Positions 44,775 to 57,454 of a DNA stretch of 64,000 bases are shown here, piece after piece (within the stretch, counting starts at the first letter, position 1; each line of letters opens with the position of its first letter). The notes below the pieces were generated by a model, which saw only the letters and a list, made by a program, of their open reading frames with translations, did no database searches and was not told where the DNA came from. A program made the position numbers and the translations under genes. Source of the DNA: Brachynemurus nebulosus (taxonomy: Eukaryota; Arthropoda; Insecta; Neuroptera; Myrmeleontidae); NCBI GenBank assembly GCA_035578155.1, contig JAPWDM010000013.1, forward strand, positions 11,557,527-11,621,526, given 5' to 3'.

Positions 44775-46775
44775 GATCATACTACACTATTCCAAATTAT
44801 TACCATAAATTTTTTGAACAATTGTATCCATCTAAGACTTACATATCGAACAGAATTCCGTTACACAAGATATTTAAATTAATTTTATATATTCTTGTTT
44901 TTTTCCATTTTATATTCTTTATTCCTTCTTTTTTTGTTATTTTTTTTTTATTTTGCATATTAAGTGTGTTACGTTTTCAAATGTCAAACTGGTTGCTATA
45001 TTTTCGACATAATACATCCATCTCTCCATCCATCCGGCAGTAGTATACAACAACATACACTATAAACATATTAATGTTGATACCTATATATATACGTGTC
45101 CCCACCACCACTTGACCCCCACTCTACTAGCAGCACACCATTGCATTACGGGTACGTAAATATGTATAAAGCTACCTATCATTGTATTCAGTAACAGTGT
45201 GTATGCGAGTGTAGGTTGGGTATTGTTTGGTACCAGTTTGTGTTTAACAAAACAACGGTGCGACTATAGTATGCTGTCCTACAACTCAAGCGATATTTTT
45301 GTAAAAGCTTGCAGTAATCGAAGAGTAGTTTTAGTAGCAAATAAAGAAATCGGAGGTAAATTGATCGCGGTTATTACTTTCAAATTTTAGAACAGGTCTC
45401 GGTATTTTATGATCCACTGATCATCGAGTAACTCATTTGATAATTTCAGATAACCCATTTGAGTTTCATCAGACGAAGTATATTTTTTAAATTTTTATTT
45501 TGGATTTGGACTCGGTTTTGGACTTACGATCTACCCGACAAGAGCCGAGCTGTCAACCACTGAGTCAACTCCGGGTCTGATAATGCGGTGCAGTGTGGTC
45601 TTTTTCTCACAACAAATTCTGCTTTTTCATTTTTATTTCTTCTGACTTCTTCAGAAGTTAGAAAAATTAGTTTTTTGATCCTCTCCTTTTTTTGACATAT
45701 GTTAGCAAAATAAATGCACATGGTAGAAAAAATTAAAGACTTGATTGTTGAAAATTGATAAAATTTAAAAGTTTAATTGTTAAAATTTAAACATTTGATT
45801 GTTGAAAAATGTTAAAATTTTAAAAAATGTGATTGTTAAAAATTGTTTAAGAAATTATAACTGATTGATTTTGGTCTACAGCAAAAACAAAAAAAAAAAA
45901 AAAAAAATGCAGAAGCTTGCTATGTTAAAAATTTGAAATTAAACCAAGATTTTTTAATCCCAAAAATCAAACTGAGATTTATTAATGAAAATTTTATTTT
46001 CCACGTGCATTATTTTTCGCGACACTGCGGTATTTCTTTAGTTGAATCTATGTTATCATGTACTATTAATGTAATCTAATTGATAAATACGATAACTGGC
46101 GCAGTCGAACGGATTGTGTATTATAGTAACACCAATATAACAACTGGTGTATCTATTGTAAGTTCCTGTGTAGTGCTTCTATGTTGGTTGACTAGTAGTG
46201 ATTGTTGAAGTTGCCGTGTGTACGTTTTAGAGTGGAGCTAGCTAGCTAGTAGCTCTATACGCCAGGATGGATGTATGCTCTTTTCAAACTGAATTTCATC
46301 CAGTAAATCAAAATAAACACAGAGGGTTTATCAAATGTTTTGTTGACAATTTCTGTTGAGTAAAAAGAGTAATGTTTACACTGACATTCTGTTAAAATTT
46401 ATACGAGCTTGTTTATTAAGGAGAAAGGCGAATATTTTATATGTGAGTGTATTTGTGTACCAGCTCACACTTCAAGTTTGATGAATGATGGAATATCCGC
46501 TTCAGTGTGAGAATACTTTGTAAATGCGTACATACCTACTTACGATACTTATGTGCTGTTTGTTATGAATGTTCAATTGCATATATGTAGTGTACCTGCT
46601 GTAAATATTGTAAAAAGATTATCCAGTGTTACCTAAAACATTTTTATTTTAATCCGGAATAATGCTTAAAAATTAAGAACAAGTAATTGTGATTTGGAAT
46701 TACAAAATAGTTCTAGAAATACTGTTTTTCTTAAATCTTTGCTTTTGACAAAATTATGATCGGACCTCCGGCTTT
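44775..46775. other. AT-rich DNA, no supported gene
   Basis: The frames at 44822-45043, 45199-45390 and 45524-45721 are unrecognised. A stretch on the minus strand at about 45525-45590 has a tRNA A-box-like sequence (ttgactcagtggttgac) but does not fold as a tRNA. An A tract lies at 45890-45907. Confidence 0.35.
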
Positions 46776-47135
46776 TAGCGAATTTTCAGAATGAAATTCA
46801 GCTATTACAGCCACTATATATGTATATATGTGTATATATATATTTATGTGTCCGCACGATAACTCTCGAACGAAATGTCCTACTTTTACAAAATTTGGTG
46901 AAAATGCTGGAAATTCCAAACTGTTGGATGAGTTCTTTAGCCAGACACGTCGGATTCCAGGAACATGGTTTTTGTTCTTGCAAAAAATTAGTTTTTTGCA
47001 AAATTTTTTACACCATTTAAAAGAGGAAAAATAGTTGCATAAAAAAGATCTTTAAACTATTCTTCTATGTCAACTAGTTTCCAAGAAAAACTAATTTTTA
47101 TAAACGGAAATTCGCTTGCGATAGGGGTATTTTTT
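46776..47135 (+). repeat. Dispersed repeat family R, copy D (short)
   Basis: It runs from TAGCGAATTTTCAGAATG to gataggggtatttttt. All main landmarks are present, but the central microsatellite is short (about 46815-46842) and the end block gttatgcaggatgct is deleted. The frames at 46731-47034 on both strands are artefacts of the repeat. Confidence 0.8.
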
Positions 47136-48551
47136 CCTTTTGTAATTTTAGTTCCAAAAATGATCATAATAAATTGAGTTTGACTCACGTCCGTTAGACT
47201 AACAGACGTCTCTTTATTTGGAACTGTGAAGATAAACTGTATAGAAAAATCATAATGAGGATATTTCTTTAGTGACTTAGTAGCATGCTAAGTATCCTGA
47301 CTGATCCATATATTTATCATCTCAAGATCCTAAATTAAAATTTTCAGTTTTCACTTTATTATTATAATCAGGACCATGAGAGATAAAACGGGCCTCGGAG
47401 ACAAATACCAAGGAAAAACCTTTACCAGTGGTTTCCGGTCCCACAATTGTCGCCTCTCTCGTCGGACCTGATTAAAATTTCTAAAAGTAGTGTTTATTGG
47501 CCTGTTCACCGGCCATCCTCTTATGGACAAGTAATATTGTATACCATCGCCTAGTTCAATTTTGACAACCGATTGATTAACTGTTCCAAACACCTTCGAA
47601 CTGATTTGTTAACTGGTCACAACAGTTCAGTTCTTGCCAAAATTAAGTTAGGTTGCGGTACAATTTGTTTAAAGTTTAATAGCACAAAAAACCAAGAATC
47701 CATTTTTTTTAAACGCAATGAACTAGAAAATTTGTAAGGTTCCTTTTACGTCTGTTTACGCTTCTTAAATTTCATCGATGAATCTTTAGGTTTACATAAA
47801 AATGAGTCACAAATGAAAATTCTTCACTTTTCTTTTAAGTTGCCAACCCAAAAAACTTACACGAGTCCTTATGCTAAGGACAGAACATCTTGGGTATATG
47901 GATCCTGTAGATGAATTTGGCATATGGAATTACCGCAGAAGTTGCTTCTTTACCTATACATAATAATATGTATTAATCAACCGTATTTATGTCAAAGTGT
48001 GGTAATATGAAAACGGTTTAGGGTAGCAATGTTCGGCTAGTTTCTATAGATCACACGCCACTGCTTCATGTCTATTCTAAGTTCGTTAGCGGGGCACAGG
48101 GGTACAGTGGCAATTTATTTTGATGAAACTTTTACAATTTCCGTACCTAATATCTACCGGTATTTATGATAATTAATTATTAATAACACAAACATTTAGA
48201 CGAACTAAATAAAATATGATATTTTATGAGTTTTTGTTGGTATGTACGTACCGTTTTAATATTTTCCAAGTTTCATTTTCTACATTTTCATTTTACAATA
48301 CAGGTAATTCTTTTGTGTATTATACAAGAACAAATTAATGTTTACAAACGTGCATATACAATTAGATAAAAAACGGTGCATATATATTGTTGTAGTTTGA
48401 TAAAATTAGGACAGTATTCATATTACATGTACCTATTCAAATGCTGTAGTAACGCTTGTAGTAGTTATATTAATACCGATTTGGTTTAAGTCCTTTCGGC
48501 CAGTGCACGATATACAGTTTCCTTGTATGGTCTCTCAACTATTCTTAAGAT
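47136..48551. other. Unassigned DNA
   Basis: No supported feature; the minus-strand frame at 47351-47593 is unrecognised. Confidence 0.4.
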
Positions 48552-49387
48552 CAGTGTTGGGCAAGATATCGAATTTTATTATTTAAATAACAGATCATAG
48601 ATAACATAATTTAAAACATTTAGATAAAGATAACAGATAATTGAACCGTTATCTAGATAAAACTTTAGATAAAGGACAAGATAATATTTACAGAAATAAT
48701 TCACTAGGAAAGGTTCTTGGAGACAAAATTACATGTTTTGGAATTTAGTTTCTTTATTTACGGCCCACGATAGCACACGTAGAATACAACATTTTTTTAT
48801 TTCAAGAAAAGTGCTTAAAAAGTGTCGGTATTTATCTACATTATATGATCGAGCAAGTGGTCGGAAAACGACATTTCATATTACACGACTAAATTTTTTT
48901 CCAACTAATGGCCGAAATGAATCCCGGCTATAAGAATTCTATTTACAATTAATGAAAAGTTCTTAAACATTTCTCTAATGTTTAAAAAATTGTCGATACT
49001 TATCTAAATTACATGGTAGACCAAGTGGTCGGAATACGACATTTCATATTACACGACTAAATGTTATTCCAACTAATGGCGGAAATGATTCCAGACAACA
49101 ATTCTGTTTAAAATTAAATAATTACTTTTAAAAACTTTTGTAGGTATTTCTTAAGAAAGTGTCAAAATTTATCTGAATTATATATGGTCGGCCAAGTGAA
49201 TAATAGGTAAATGGTGAATTTAGCTTCAATTTTCTTTTTTTTAAGAAAAATAAAGATGTATTCGCTTAATAAAAAGATAAGATAAAAGATAACTTCTTTT
49301 AAAAATATCTAGATAAAAGATAATAGATAACGAAAACGTTATCTAAATAAAATTTTAGATAACGTTATCTAGATAAGCACAACACTG
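48552..49387. mobile_element. hAT-type MITE, 836 bp, with 8-bp target duplication
   Basis: The ends CAGTGTTG (48552-48559) and CAACACTG (49380-49387) are perfect 8-bp inverted repeats of hAT type. The flanking octamers are CTTAAGAT (48544-48551) and CTCAAGAT (49388-49395), a 7/8 match as expected for the 8-bp hAT duplication. Subterminal TTATCTAGATAA palindromes repeat at both ends. The interior holds three ~168-bp repeats. A right-end fragment of the same family is at about 51732-51789. Confidence 0.85.
48815..49200. repeat. Three ~168-bp direct repeats inside the hAT MITE
   Basis: The phrase gtc-gta-ttatctacattatatg ... caagtggtcgg starts near 48820, 48988 and 49156. The first two share the long block tacgacatttcatattacacgactaaat (first copy with one change). 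The third is truncated. Confidence 0.8.
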
Positions 49388-49395
49388 CTCAAGAT

Positions 49396-50567
49396 CTAGT
49401 TAAGAAGTTCGTTGGTTTGACGGACCATAGGATAGAATGATTTCCAAGCTATGCGATCTGCACGCAACCAGAGTCGTTCAGGAGGCTCTAAAACGTAAAA
49501 TTCCCGTAGAAATTTCCATTTTAGAAGGCAAAAATTTTTGTACCTTTCTTGGGGGATTACAGTGTTTTTGTTGACTTGGTACTAGCCAGGTTTTAATAAA
49601 CATTTTTAGGGGAGATCAAAACGTAGAACAGGATATAACCAGAGTTTAAGTTAAAACCCATTGCCGCGAGTCTCGAATCCAAAATCGTCCTAGGTTTGAC
49701 CCAGTTTTAGAACACTAAGCCAGTTATTGATAATATTTTGAATTAAGACTTTGATATTGCTTGGTGAACAGATTCACCCAAACTGAATTCAAAGGTGGTA
49801 ATGAATTTTTTAGTTAAATATATGCGTGTCAACCCTAGGAAATATTTCTTGGATAAGAAAACAACCTAATTTCCGTTGAAACATTTCAAAGAGAATGTCA
49901 ATATATTAATTTTGTTCACAGAAGATTTTTGTACTAAATTAATAGTATATTATCGATCCATATTTGTTAAACATAGGCGACAGTTTGAATTCAGTTTTAA
50001 ATTGAATTATTTTGTTGTGTTACAATTTTCATAGATTGCCTTTAATGTGTAAATCTGATGATTATGATTATGAGGTGACTGTTATATGAACAAACTAATG
50101 CGCCCTCTATATGTTACGTTTGTATATATGGTATTATAGAATGTTAGGGCAGAGTTGCCTTGAATGGACCACTACCCTCGATTAATAGAAATTGATATTC
50201 AGTTGGTAATGATTGTAGTTCTAATATTTTCCAATATACATAGTACTAGTATATAAGGCAGGCTCTGGCCCCTTTATCGAAACAGTTTTTATGAATACCA
50301 GGTGGCCTGCCAAACATTGTTCTGCCCTTCTCACATACAGTTATATTGTGTTGAATACGACCTCGCTCGATCAAATCGTTTAGAAGTTAGCGAGCACTAA
50401 CAGATGCACCAACGATTATACATATAATAATAATAATAAATAATAATGCGTTTAACGTCCGTTTTTGAGACTATTTTAGTCTTATAAAGAGACTATTATA
50501 CATATAAAAATATGCATGTGTACAGAAATGTATACAATTCAATATTCAAATATTTATTCAATTTTCT
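49396..50567. other. Unassigned DNA
   Basis: A short (ATA)n run at about 50425-50446. No gene is supported. Confidence 0.4.
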
Positions 50568-50935
50568 AATATTATCTAGTGCTTGTGAAATATTACTACG
50601 TATGACAAACTGTTGTTTGCATTTAAACACACGCAGTATTCATATGTTCACTTATCGTTCAGCTAAACTGAAACTTTAAGCACTCGATTTCTTTGGTTAG
50701 TATGATCAAAATCCAAATGTAAATTAAAAATCACAAAGTGATTTAAAAAAATTATCCGAATCGGCCGGGAATCGAACCCAGGATCTCCCGGTAACTAGCC
50801 AGGTGTGTTCGCCATTACACCAACGATCCTCTGTTCGACAGCCATCCGGAGCCAGACAATGATTCATCCATCTAGGTGTACTGGTACTCTTTCTAAAGCG
50901 AGAAACAGTTACAATTATTTTAATATAAACTTTAT
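50568..50935. mobile_element. Second copy of the tRNA-module/hairpin sequences (diverged)
   Basis: The module from gtaaattaaaaatcacaaag (50719) to gagaaacagttacaatta (about 50925) matches 21853-22050 throughout, including the antisense tRNA-like part. A diverged half of the 22056-22121 hairpin lies upstream at about 50571-50615 in reverse orientation, not downstream as in the first copy. There is no poly-A tail or target duplication that I can see. Confidence 0.65.
50758..50829 (-). ncRNA. tRNA-like cloverleaf, second copy
   Basis: A 72-nt minus-strand sequence with the same fold as 21891-21962. Both sides of the D stem (GTGT/ACAC) pair, the anticodon stem is CCTGG/CCGGG with loop CTAGTTA, and the T loop has the canonical TTCGATT. 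The acceptor is slightly weaker. It is part of a repeat, so it is unlikely to be a functional tRNA gene. Confidence 0.75.
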
Positions 50936-51731
50936 GTTCTACAATCTACGCTATTAGGCAACCCAATTCATTTCTATTGTAAAATAAAAAAAGTATGGAA
51001 AACATTACTACTAAGTGGTCTAAGTGAGGCAACTCTCCCCTATATTTCGACGCATATAGTGGCAAGTGAGCACGAGTACTTGTGGAATGAAGTCTCTGAC
51101 GCTGAATGAAGGTGTGTGTGCTCTCTTAACCAATTTAATGATACGATAGTTCTTGTTAATGGCAGTTACTCACGTCATAATCATGCAGTGAATATATTTA
51201 TCATTTAATAGCGCACACAACACTAAACGTAGTTCGGTAGTTCGGGCTGGGGAGGAGTAGTGAAAAAATTGTTGAGATAATCGACAGTGGCGCACTGATT
51301 GTAATTTGCGGAAACCTTTTGCATTTTTCGAATAGCAACAAAGGATGTTTGTGAGAATCTACTATAAGATTTCATGAATTGCAATTACATTCAATCATAC
51401 TCCTCCGAAAAAATTTCTCCTCCAAAAAATAAGTGACGAGCAAAAAAAAAAGTTCGTTTTACTTTTTCCCGGGCCCTTACCGCTCGCTATGGTCCTCCTC
51501 TTCCAACCCCCCTGGCTACCCCACCCTCTTGCCGGGCCTGTCTATGATGAACTTTCTACTTCAAAATGTATTACAATTTCAGAAAATAATTTTTTAAACT
51601 CATAAACGGCAATCCACCTTTGTTATTTATATTCCTAGAAATATAACAATACCAAACAGATACTGTAAGTACACAAAAATGTGAAAAATTCTTTAATGAT
51701 TTTTATATGATGTTATCTTATCTTTTTCCTT
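50936..51731. other. Unassigned DNA
   Basis: A GC-richer patch at about 51470-51545 has no recognisable feature. Confidence 0.4.
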
Positions 51732-51789
51732 TGCTTAATAAAAGATAAGATAAAAGATAGCTTCTAGTTATCAGATAAACACAACACTG
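51732..51789. mobile_element. Right-end fragment of the hAT MITE family
   Basis: The sequence cttaataaaagataagataaaagatagcttc ... agataaacacaacactg matches the right end of the element at 48552-49387. No left end is found nearby. Confidence 0.65.
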
Positions 51790-52436
51790 GTTGCTAATAA
51801 ATCCTACAATTAACTATTTAATTCTCCAAATCGTTTAATTTTGGCCAGATAATATTGAAACTGGTGTAAACGTTGGCTTCGCACGTATCATTGTAATTAA
51901 TAACCCTTTTAACATAATTACTAATTAAGGGCGAACTCCAATTAATTAATAAACGTATATAAAAATTTTGAAAACAAAAATTAAACTTCCTCCTTTTAAT
52001 GTTACCGCCCGTCGCACAGTGCTCTGTTTGCCTAGTACCTACGACTAAAAGCTATAAATATTTTAATTGTTTTGAAATTGCCATTTATCTTTGTTAAAAC
52101 TCCCGGTGTGGTACCAACGGGTGTACACTCACCATGTACTTACGGAACAATCTACATTCGTATTAAAAACATAAGGTAAAATGTGTTTCGGCACGAATAA
52201 TTTCGCCTCTGATTTGCGCAAATAAATACACAGAAATGACATTGAAATGGCTCGCCTTCATTCTTTTGTTTATATGTTTATGTTTGCTGTCTTCTGGTTC
52301 TGAATTATTAAATTTAGTATCTGCGATTAATCGGATCAACGATTCCTTCACACAAAATGTACTAAAAACAAAAGAAACTTCCAGATTATTCTTATAATTG
52401 AATTCTCTAGAAATACTAATAATATTATATATAATA
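51790..52436. other. Unassigned DNA
   Basis: The minus-strand frame at 52163-52351 is unrecognised. Nothing else is supported. Confidence 0.4.
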
Positions 52437-53484
52437 AAATACCCCTGTCCAAAGATTGAACACTGTCAATAACATAACTTATATCCATCTAAAATAGTTA
52501 GCTCTCTAACAGTGAACAAAATCGGTGATGACGCGTCCTTGAAAAGTTGATTAGTTTTTATTTTGAAAAATGAAGCAGATGCAAATACAGATATTGATAC
52601 AGATATTGTTATTGTAATGACAAAAACGATGAAGCAATTATCGTAAAAAATTCAGCAAATTTCTTTATTTTTTTCGAAAGCTGGTTCACTTAGAGCAATA
52701 TTTTGAAAGCCTGTTTTATGTAATTTTTTACGTTCTTGTCGATGGTATAAAAAAAATCAAAAAATTTTTGAAATCTGAACCAATTTTGCAAACAGTTACT
52801 AAAAATGGCGAAACATGGTCAAAATTTTGGCTTTCAAAAATCGGACGAACTCATCCAAGCTTTTGGAACATTTGATCTTCTCACTAAATTTCGTAAAGAT
52901 TTCGTAAAGTTCGTAAAATTTCGTAAAGATCTCCTTTTGATGGGTGACTCATAGCACCCTGTAGACAGTAAAATCACAGGAATTTTTTCGGAATCAATAG
53001 TTTGTGAAATTCGCAAATTAACTGGGTACATTATATTTCAAAATTTTTCTAAGTACGGCCCTGATTAAATTATGCATGAATACCTTCTTTATATCAAAGG
53101 TACAAAATAATTTTATTGACTAAAATTCAATAAAACTTTTTTTAACATGTTTAAGTCGTAAACCTCTTTCCAGATCTTTTTTAAAAACAGAAAATTTATC
53201 TTACAAACATGAAATGGTCAGAGCCGGATTCAAGCAATTTTTTAAGGGCCGCTTTTTTAACCCGTATTTAGTATCAAATTTTTTCTGTTAAAGAACAGTT
53301 TTGGTTCAAATTTATTGGCAAATATTAATTACATGAACAAGATCTACCCACCGTATACAAATTTTAGTGAAGGTCATTTTCGGCTTCTCGAGGCCTCACC
53401 ACAAATTTCGGTTATAGTCTCGGACTCAGGTCTTTCCATGCCACCCGCTGTATTAAGTGAATTTTCAAAGTGGAAATTCGCTTA
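52437..53484 (-). repeat. Dispersed repeat family R, copy E (reverse), interrupted
   Basis: The R 3'-end signature AAAATACCCCTGTCC is at 52437. R sequence continues (ttttgcaaac, ggacgaactcatccaa, cactaaatttcgtaaag) to about 52936, resumes at about 53351 (acaaattttagtgaagg ... gtctcggactcagg) and ends near 53484. The interruption is a family-T sequence. Confidence 0.65.
52937..53350. mobile_element. Family-T sequence nested in repeat R
   Basis: The stretch gtgactcatagcaccctgtagacagtaaaatcacagg through aaatattaattacatgaacaagatctacccac matches 29627-30015. The terminal inverted repeats seen at 29585 and 30048 are missing. Confidence 0.65.
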
Positions 53485-56230
53485 GAAATTAAACAAGTGA
53501 ATGTTTTAACAAATGAACATTGCGTTACTTTCATTTCTCATGGTGGTGAATTTATTCATACCTATAGATATGCAAACATATCTCCACAGATAACATTGTG
53601 ACTATACGTCGCGTCGTCGAGATGAGTAGATGAGTAGATGAGTAAGCGAGTACTACGCGAGTACTAAGGAAGGCGTGTATGGCAGCCATGTTTTTGGAAA
53701 TTGTAACATGTAATCTTGTATAATAAATATTTACATGTTGACAATTATTCTCCGTTGTTAGATTTATGTACACATACGTACTACTCGTACATAGTAGTAG
53801 TACTACAGAGTGCCAACCAGAGAGCTGGTACTCACTACAGGATGAGTATATGAGTATTGTACCTACTCATCATACAAAGAGGAGTGGGATGGTGCAGGCG
53901 AGAGTGGGGTGGTAGGGTGAGGGGTAGAAGGTTATGTTGCTGTACAAATCTGTGTGACATAAGTACTGTACGGAGTGATGATGCTTATTCCGTTGTTCCG
54001 TGCTCTGTATGTCGTTTGTGAAATTTTGACCGGGGTTAAGTAAGAATGTAAATTTTGTAGATTTTTATTACTTGGGGAAGTATGTGGGGAAGTATGTGGG
54101 GATTATTTCCTGTCAGGGGTGGATTTCCTGTGAGGGGTGGATTTTCTGTCTGCGTAGCTATCATAGACGTATTAGGCAATTGTCAAATACGATACATATA
54201 GAAAACAAAGGTGGTGTCCGAAACAATAAGGATCATTTCTTGCCCATCGGTAGGCTTTTTACTAGTCAAAGTCATCAACAAAACCAAAAAAAAATTGTTG
54301 TACTTATATTTTCATTATTACGTAAGAAGTTTGAACATTAATTTGTGATAAGATTCCGTGCTGATTGTTTTTAATACATTATATCATCACATTATGCAAG
54401 TACATAAATTATGACATTATTCAGTTTCATTACATATGTATGTATTGCAATTTTTGCAATATTATAAGAATGAAGTTAAAAAACTTCATAAAATTTTTTT
54501 TACAGTGTCTCAAAATAATATAATTATAATAATATGCCAAAAGTTGAAATAAATTATATTTTTTTATATTGTAAAAAGAAAATTCGTAAAAATAGTGTTT
54601 TTTTTTGCTAATAAAGACCCATGTAGCTCCTTAATATAAAATATTCATTATTTGGTAATTATGTTTGAGCGCTTATTCTTAAAACCTCGATTTTATCAAA
54701 ACGACGACGATAATAATTATTTGCAATTAACCTGCGCCCCCCAGTTTGGAAACCGCTGGTTTAGTACATTTCCCACACTGACCCTTGTTTTTTCATCAAA
54801 TTGAGAACATTTTTATAACAACACAGAATTCCAGTAGCTTCCAGCTTTTTTTGTCGTTCATCAAAATTTTTCACTTGATCTAATTTCCCAATGTTTAGTA
54901 TCACTAAGTTGTAGTAATCGTAATTTTGTCTTTAACAACACATAACATAGCCCGAAACACAGTGCGTTCTGAATAAATATCCATATTTATGTGTCCCATG
55001 CGATAGGTATGATAATGAACTCCAATTCCGATATCAACTCCGTCAACAGACCAACGGTTAAATTTAACTTGATAAGGGTAAAGAAGAATGAATGGATGGT
55101 TGATTGTTAGTACATAAACTAATAAATGAAGGTAACAATACTGCGGTACTACATCGCCCCACGTCCCACCGCGCCCTACATAGCCCAAACAATAGTAACA
55201 AAAGTTGCTTTATGACGTGTCAAGTTGAATTCGAGTTGAAATATTTGAGACGATTGAGAAAGGAAAACCGGGGGGAAAAAACGGGTATATTGACTGAGTG
55301 AACGATGTGAATTTTATTCTTTTTTCTTCCTTTTTTAAACGAAAATCTGATTACAGTTTTGTTGCTGTTGATGGGGGGGGGGGGGGTGGTAGGTGAAATT
55401 GAAAACGAACGAATGGTGGAAATTTTGTAAATTGAGTGAAAAAAACAAAGTATACATTTTAATAATCTGCACTTAATGTTGTATTTATTTTGAATCAAAA
55501 ATGGGTTTGAGTGATATTTGATGCGTTTGTTGAATATGAATTTATGTTAAATGTTGTGTTTAGTGTTTTTATTTTCGAATATTGTTACGAGAAAAGTGGA
55601 ACGTGGGAAAATAAATCCAGGTGGAGTCGGATTTACTTTGGGGGGTATTTGGGGCACGTGTCCAGAGCTCCACACGGAATATGGACCTCCACGACTGAAA
55701 TTAAACGTACATTTAAGAAAGTAAGATAAATTTTTTTTTGGCTGTTTTGTGGTTCAGTGGGTACACCTAGAGACAACAACAAACTTACGATCATTTGTAC
55801 CATAGGATAAAATCATTATTATATAAAAAAGCAAAATTGAAATATATTTCGATTTAGACTGTGTGAAATAATATATGAGATCAGGTATACTGTGAGAAAA
55901 TTGAATCAATTAAACAATATAACTTTTTGCAATTCCGGGACTAAACTATATGATTTAGTCCCTCTTAATAGGGAGTAAAATATCACTTTTAGTCCAAAAA
56001 ATACTTTTGTTCCCATTTTTAAACCAATCAGCGAGCAGAATTCATAAAACATCACCGATCCACAAAGGAAACTTAAATAGCCGTGCTAGGTTATGAATTA
56101 CTTTTTGTTTAATTTATCCAAAGTATACTTGATGCTTTTTTTTTCTCTACAATTTTTTTTAACTGTTTACATGGATATGGTTTTTGGCTGGAAAATAATG
56201 ATTGTAAGTGGGTAAACCAGATAAACTGCT
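53485..56230. other. 2.7 kb of mixed DNA, no supported gene
   Basis: There are minor simple repeats: gatgagta units at about 53619-53645; two gggaagtatgtg units and two ttcctgtNaggggtgga units at 54074-54143; and a G run at about 55372-55385. A hAT-terminus-like sequence (ccccccagtttggaaaccgctgg) lies at 54738-54760 without a partner. The frames at 54072-54341, 54904-55188, 55220-55498 and 55511-55729 are unrecognised. Confidence 0.4.
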
Positions 56231-56653
56231 CAGCTATTCTTTTGTTACGGACATGACATTTTCTCGCAATTTACACGCCTTCTCATAAGGGAAAAATAGA
56301 AGTTTGTTTTCTTATAAATTTTTAATACAAAGCAGACAGGCCAATGTGTACACAATATTTCTACTGAATATAAAATACATAACATTATTAGTTTTAATAC
56401 TAGAGCTAATAAAGTTTGTGTTACGGACGTGACAAAAAGTATCTTTTTGTCGCGTCCGTAACATATCTCTAGCATTAAAACTACTAATGTTATGTATTTT
56501 ATATTCAGTATAAATATTGTGTACACATTTGTCTATCTGCTTACAATTAGTATTGAAAATTTATAAGAAAACAATAATCACTATTCTTTTTTCTTATGAG
56601 AAGGCGTGTCAATGTGCGTGAAAATGTCATGTCCGTAACTAAAGAATGGCTGT
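56231..56653. mobile_element. Foldback MITE: near-complete 423-bp palindrome
   Basis: The ends CAGCTATTCTTTTGTTACGG (56231-56250) and, inverted, ccgtaactaaagaatggctg (56634-56653) begin arms of about 205 bp that align almost to the centre. The centre at about 56424-56460 is itself a tight hairpin (gttacggacgtgacaaaaag, tat, ctttttgtcgcgtccgtaac). The terminal GTTACGGACATGAC motif is repeated at the centre. No protein is encoded; the frame at 56245-56526 reflects the repeat. The transcript would be one long hairpin. Confidence 0.9.
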
Positions 56654-57450
56654 ATATGTATCAGTTTGAATATTTTTAAGTAATTAATTTTACCTATCAG
56701 TAAATAACAAGTCGGGAGCCAACTAACCTACGACCCTTTTTCGAGATAAGATTAAAATCTGACCGCGGGAGCGAATTAGTATGCACCCTTTTTACTGCAA
56801 AGGGAATGTTTCAAAAGAATTGCTGTGCTAGTGTTCATTGTTGCCTTTGTGTGTACCCATTGAACTAACGTAGAAAAAATTCTCTTACTTTTGCTTTTAA
56901 CTTGACTGTCCTACAGTTTCTCGTATAAAAATAATGCCTATGTAAGAACAATCGTTTCCTATGTATTTGGTTTCAAGATAATTCTAGTCTGGCTGTAATA
57001 AAATAAATAAATAAATAAAACGTGAACTCGAAACGTAACAAAGATTGAAATATGTAATTATAATTGTCAACGGAGCAGCACATGAGCCAACGAGTGTTTA
57101 GAGTTGTAAGAGTTAGTACATATAATATTTAAAGATAAAAATAAAATTATTCAAATGTTAATAACAGGTTGCGGTTTGATGCTGTAGAGCTCTATATAGA
57201 CCCTCTTCTCTCCCGCCCTGCCTCATACACTCCTCTTCATATACATATGTGAACCTGGTTGCATAGGATTCATTTATATATAGATCCTACAGATAGTTCA
57301 GTCAAATGTACAATATATTTGTAAAGTATGCAAAAACTAACTTACTAAAAATTACAGTGAGCGTTAAATGTATTGGCGATTCGGGAAATCAGAAGAAGGA
57401 AAATAATTTTTTTGAGACTAGTAATTCCACTTTGAGAGTGTAGAGATTTC
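56654..57450. other. Unassigned DNA
   Basis: An (AAAT)n run at about 56999-57019. No gene is supported. Confidence 0.4.
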
Positions 57451-57454
57451 TTAA

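Noticed and set aside
45525..45590. tRNA-like A-box on the minus strand
   Set aside because: The anticodon and T stems do not pair.
54738..54760. hAT-like terminus (cagtttggaaaccgctgg)
   Set aside because: No partner end or 8-bp duplication was found, so a complete element cannot be supported.
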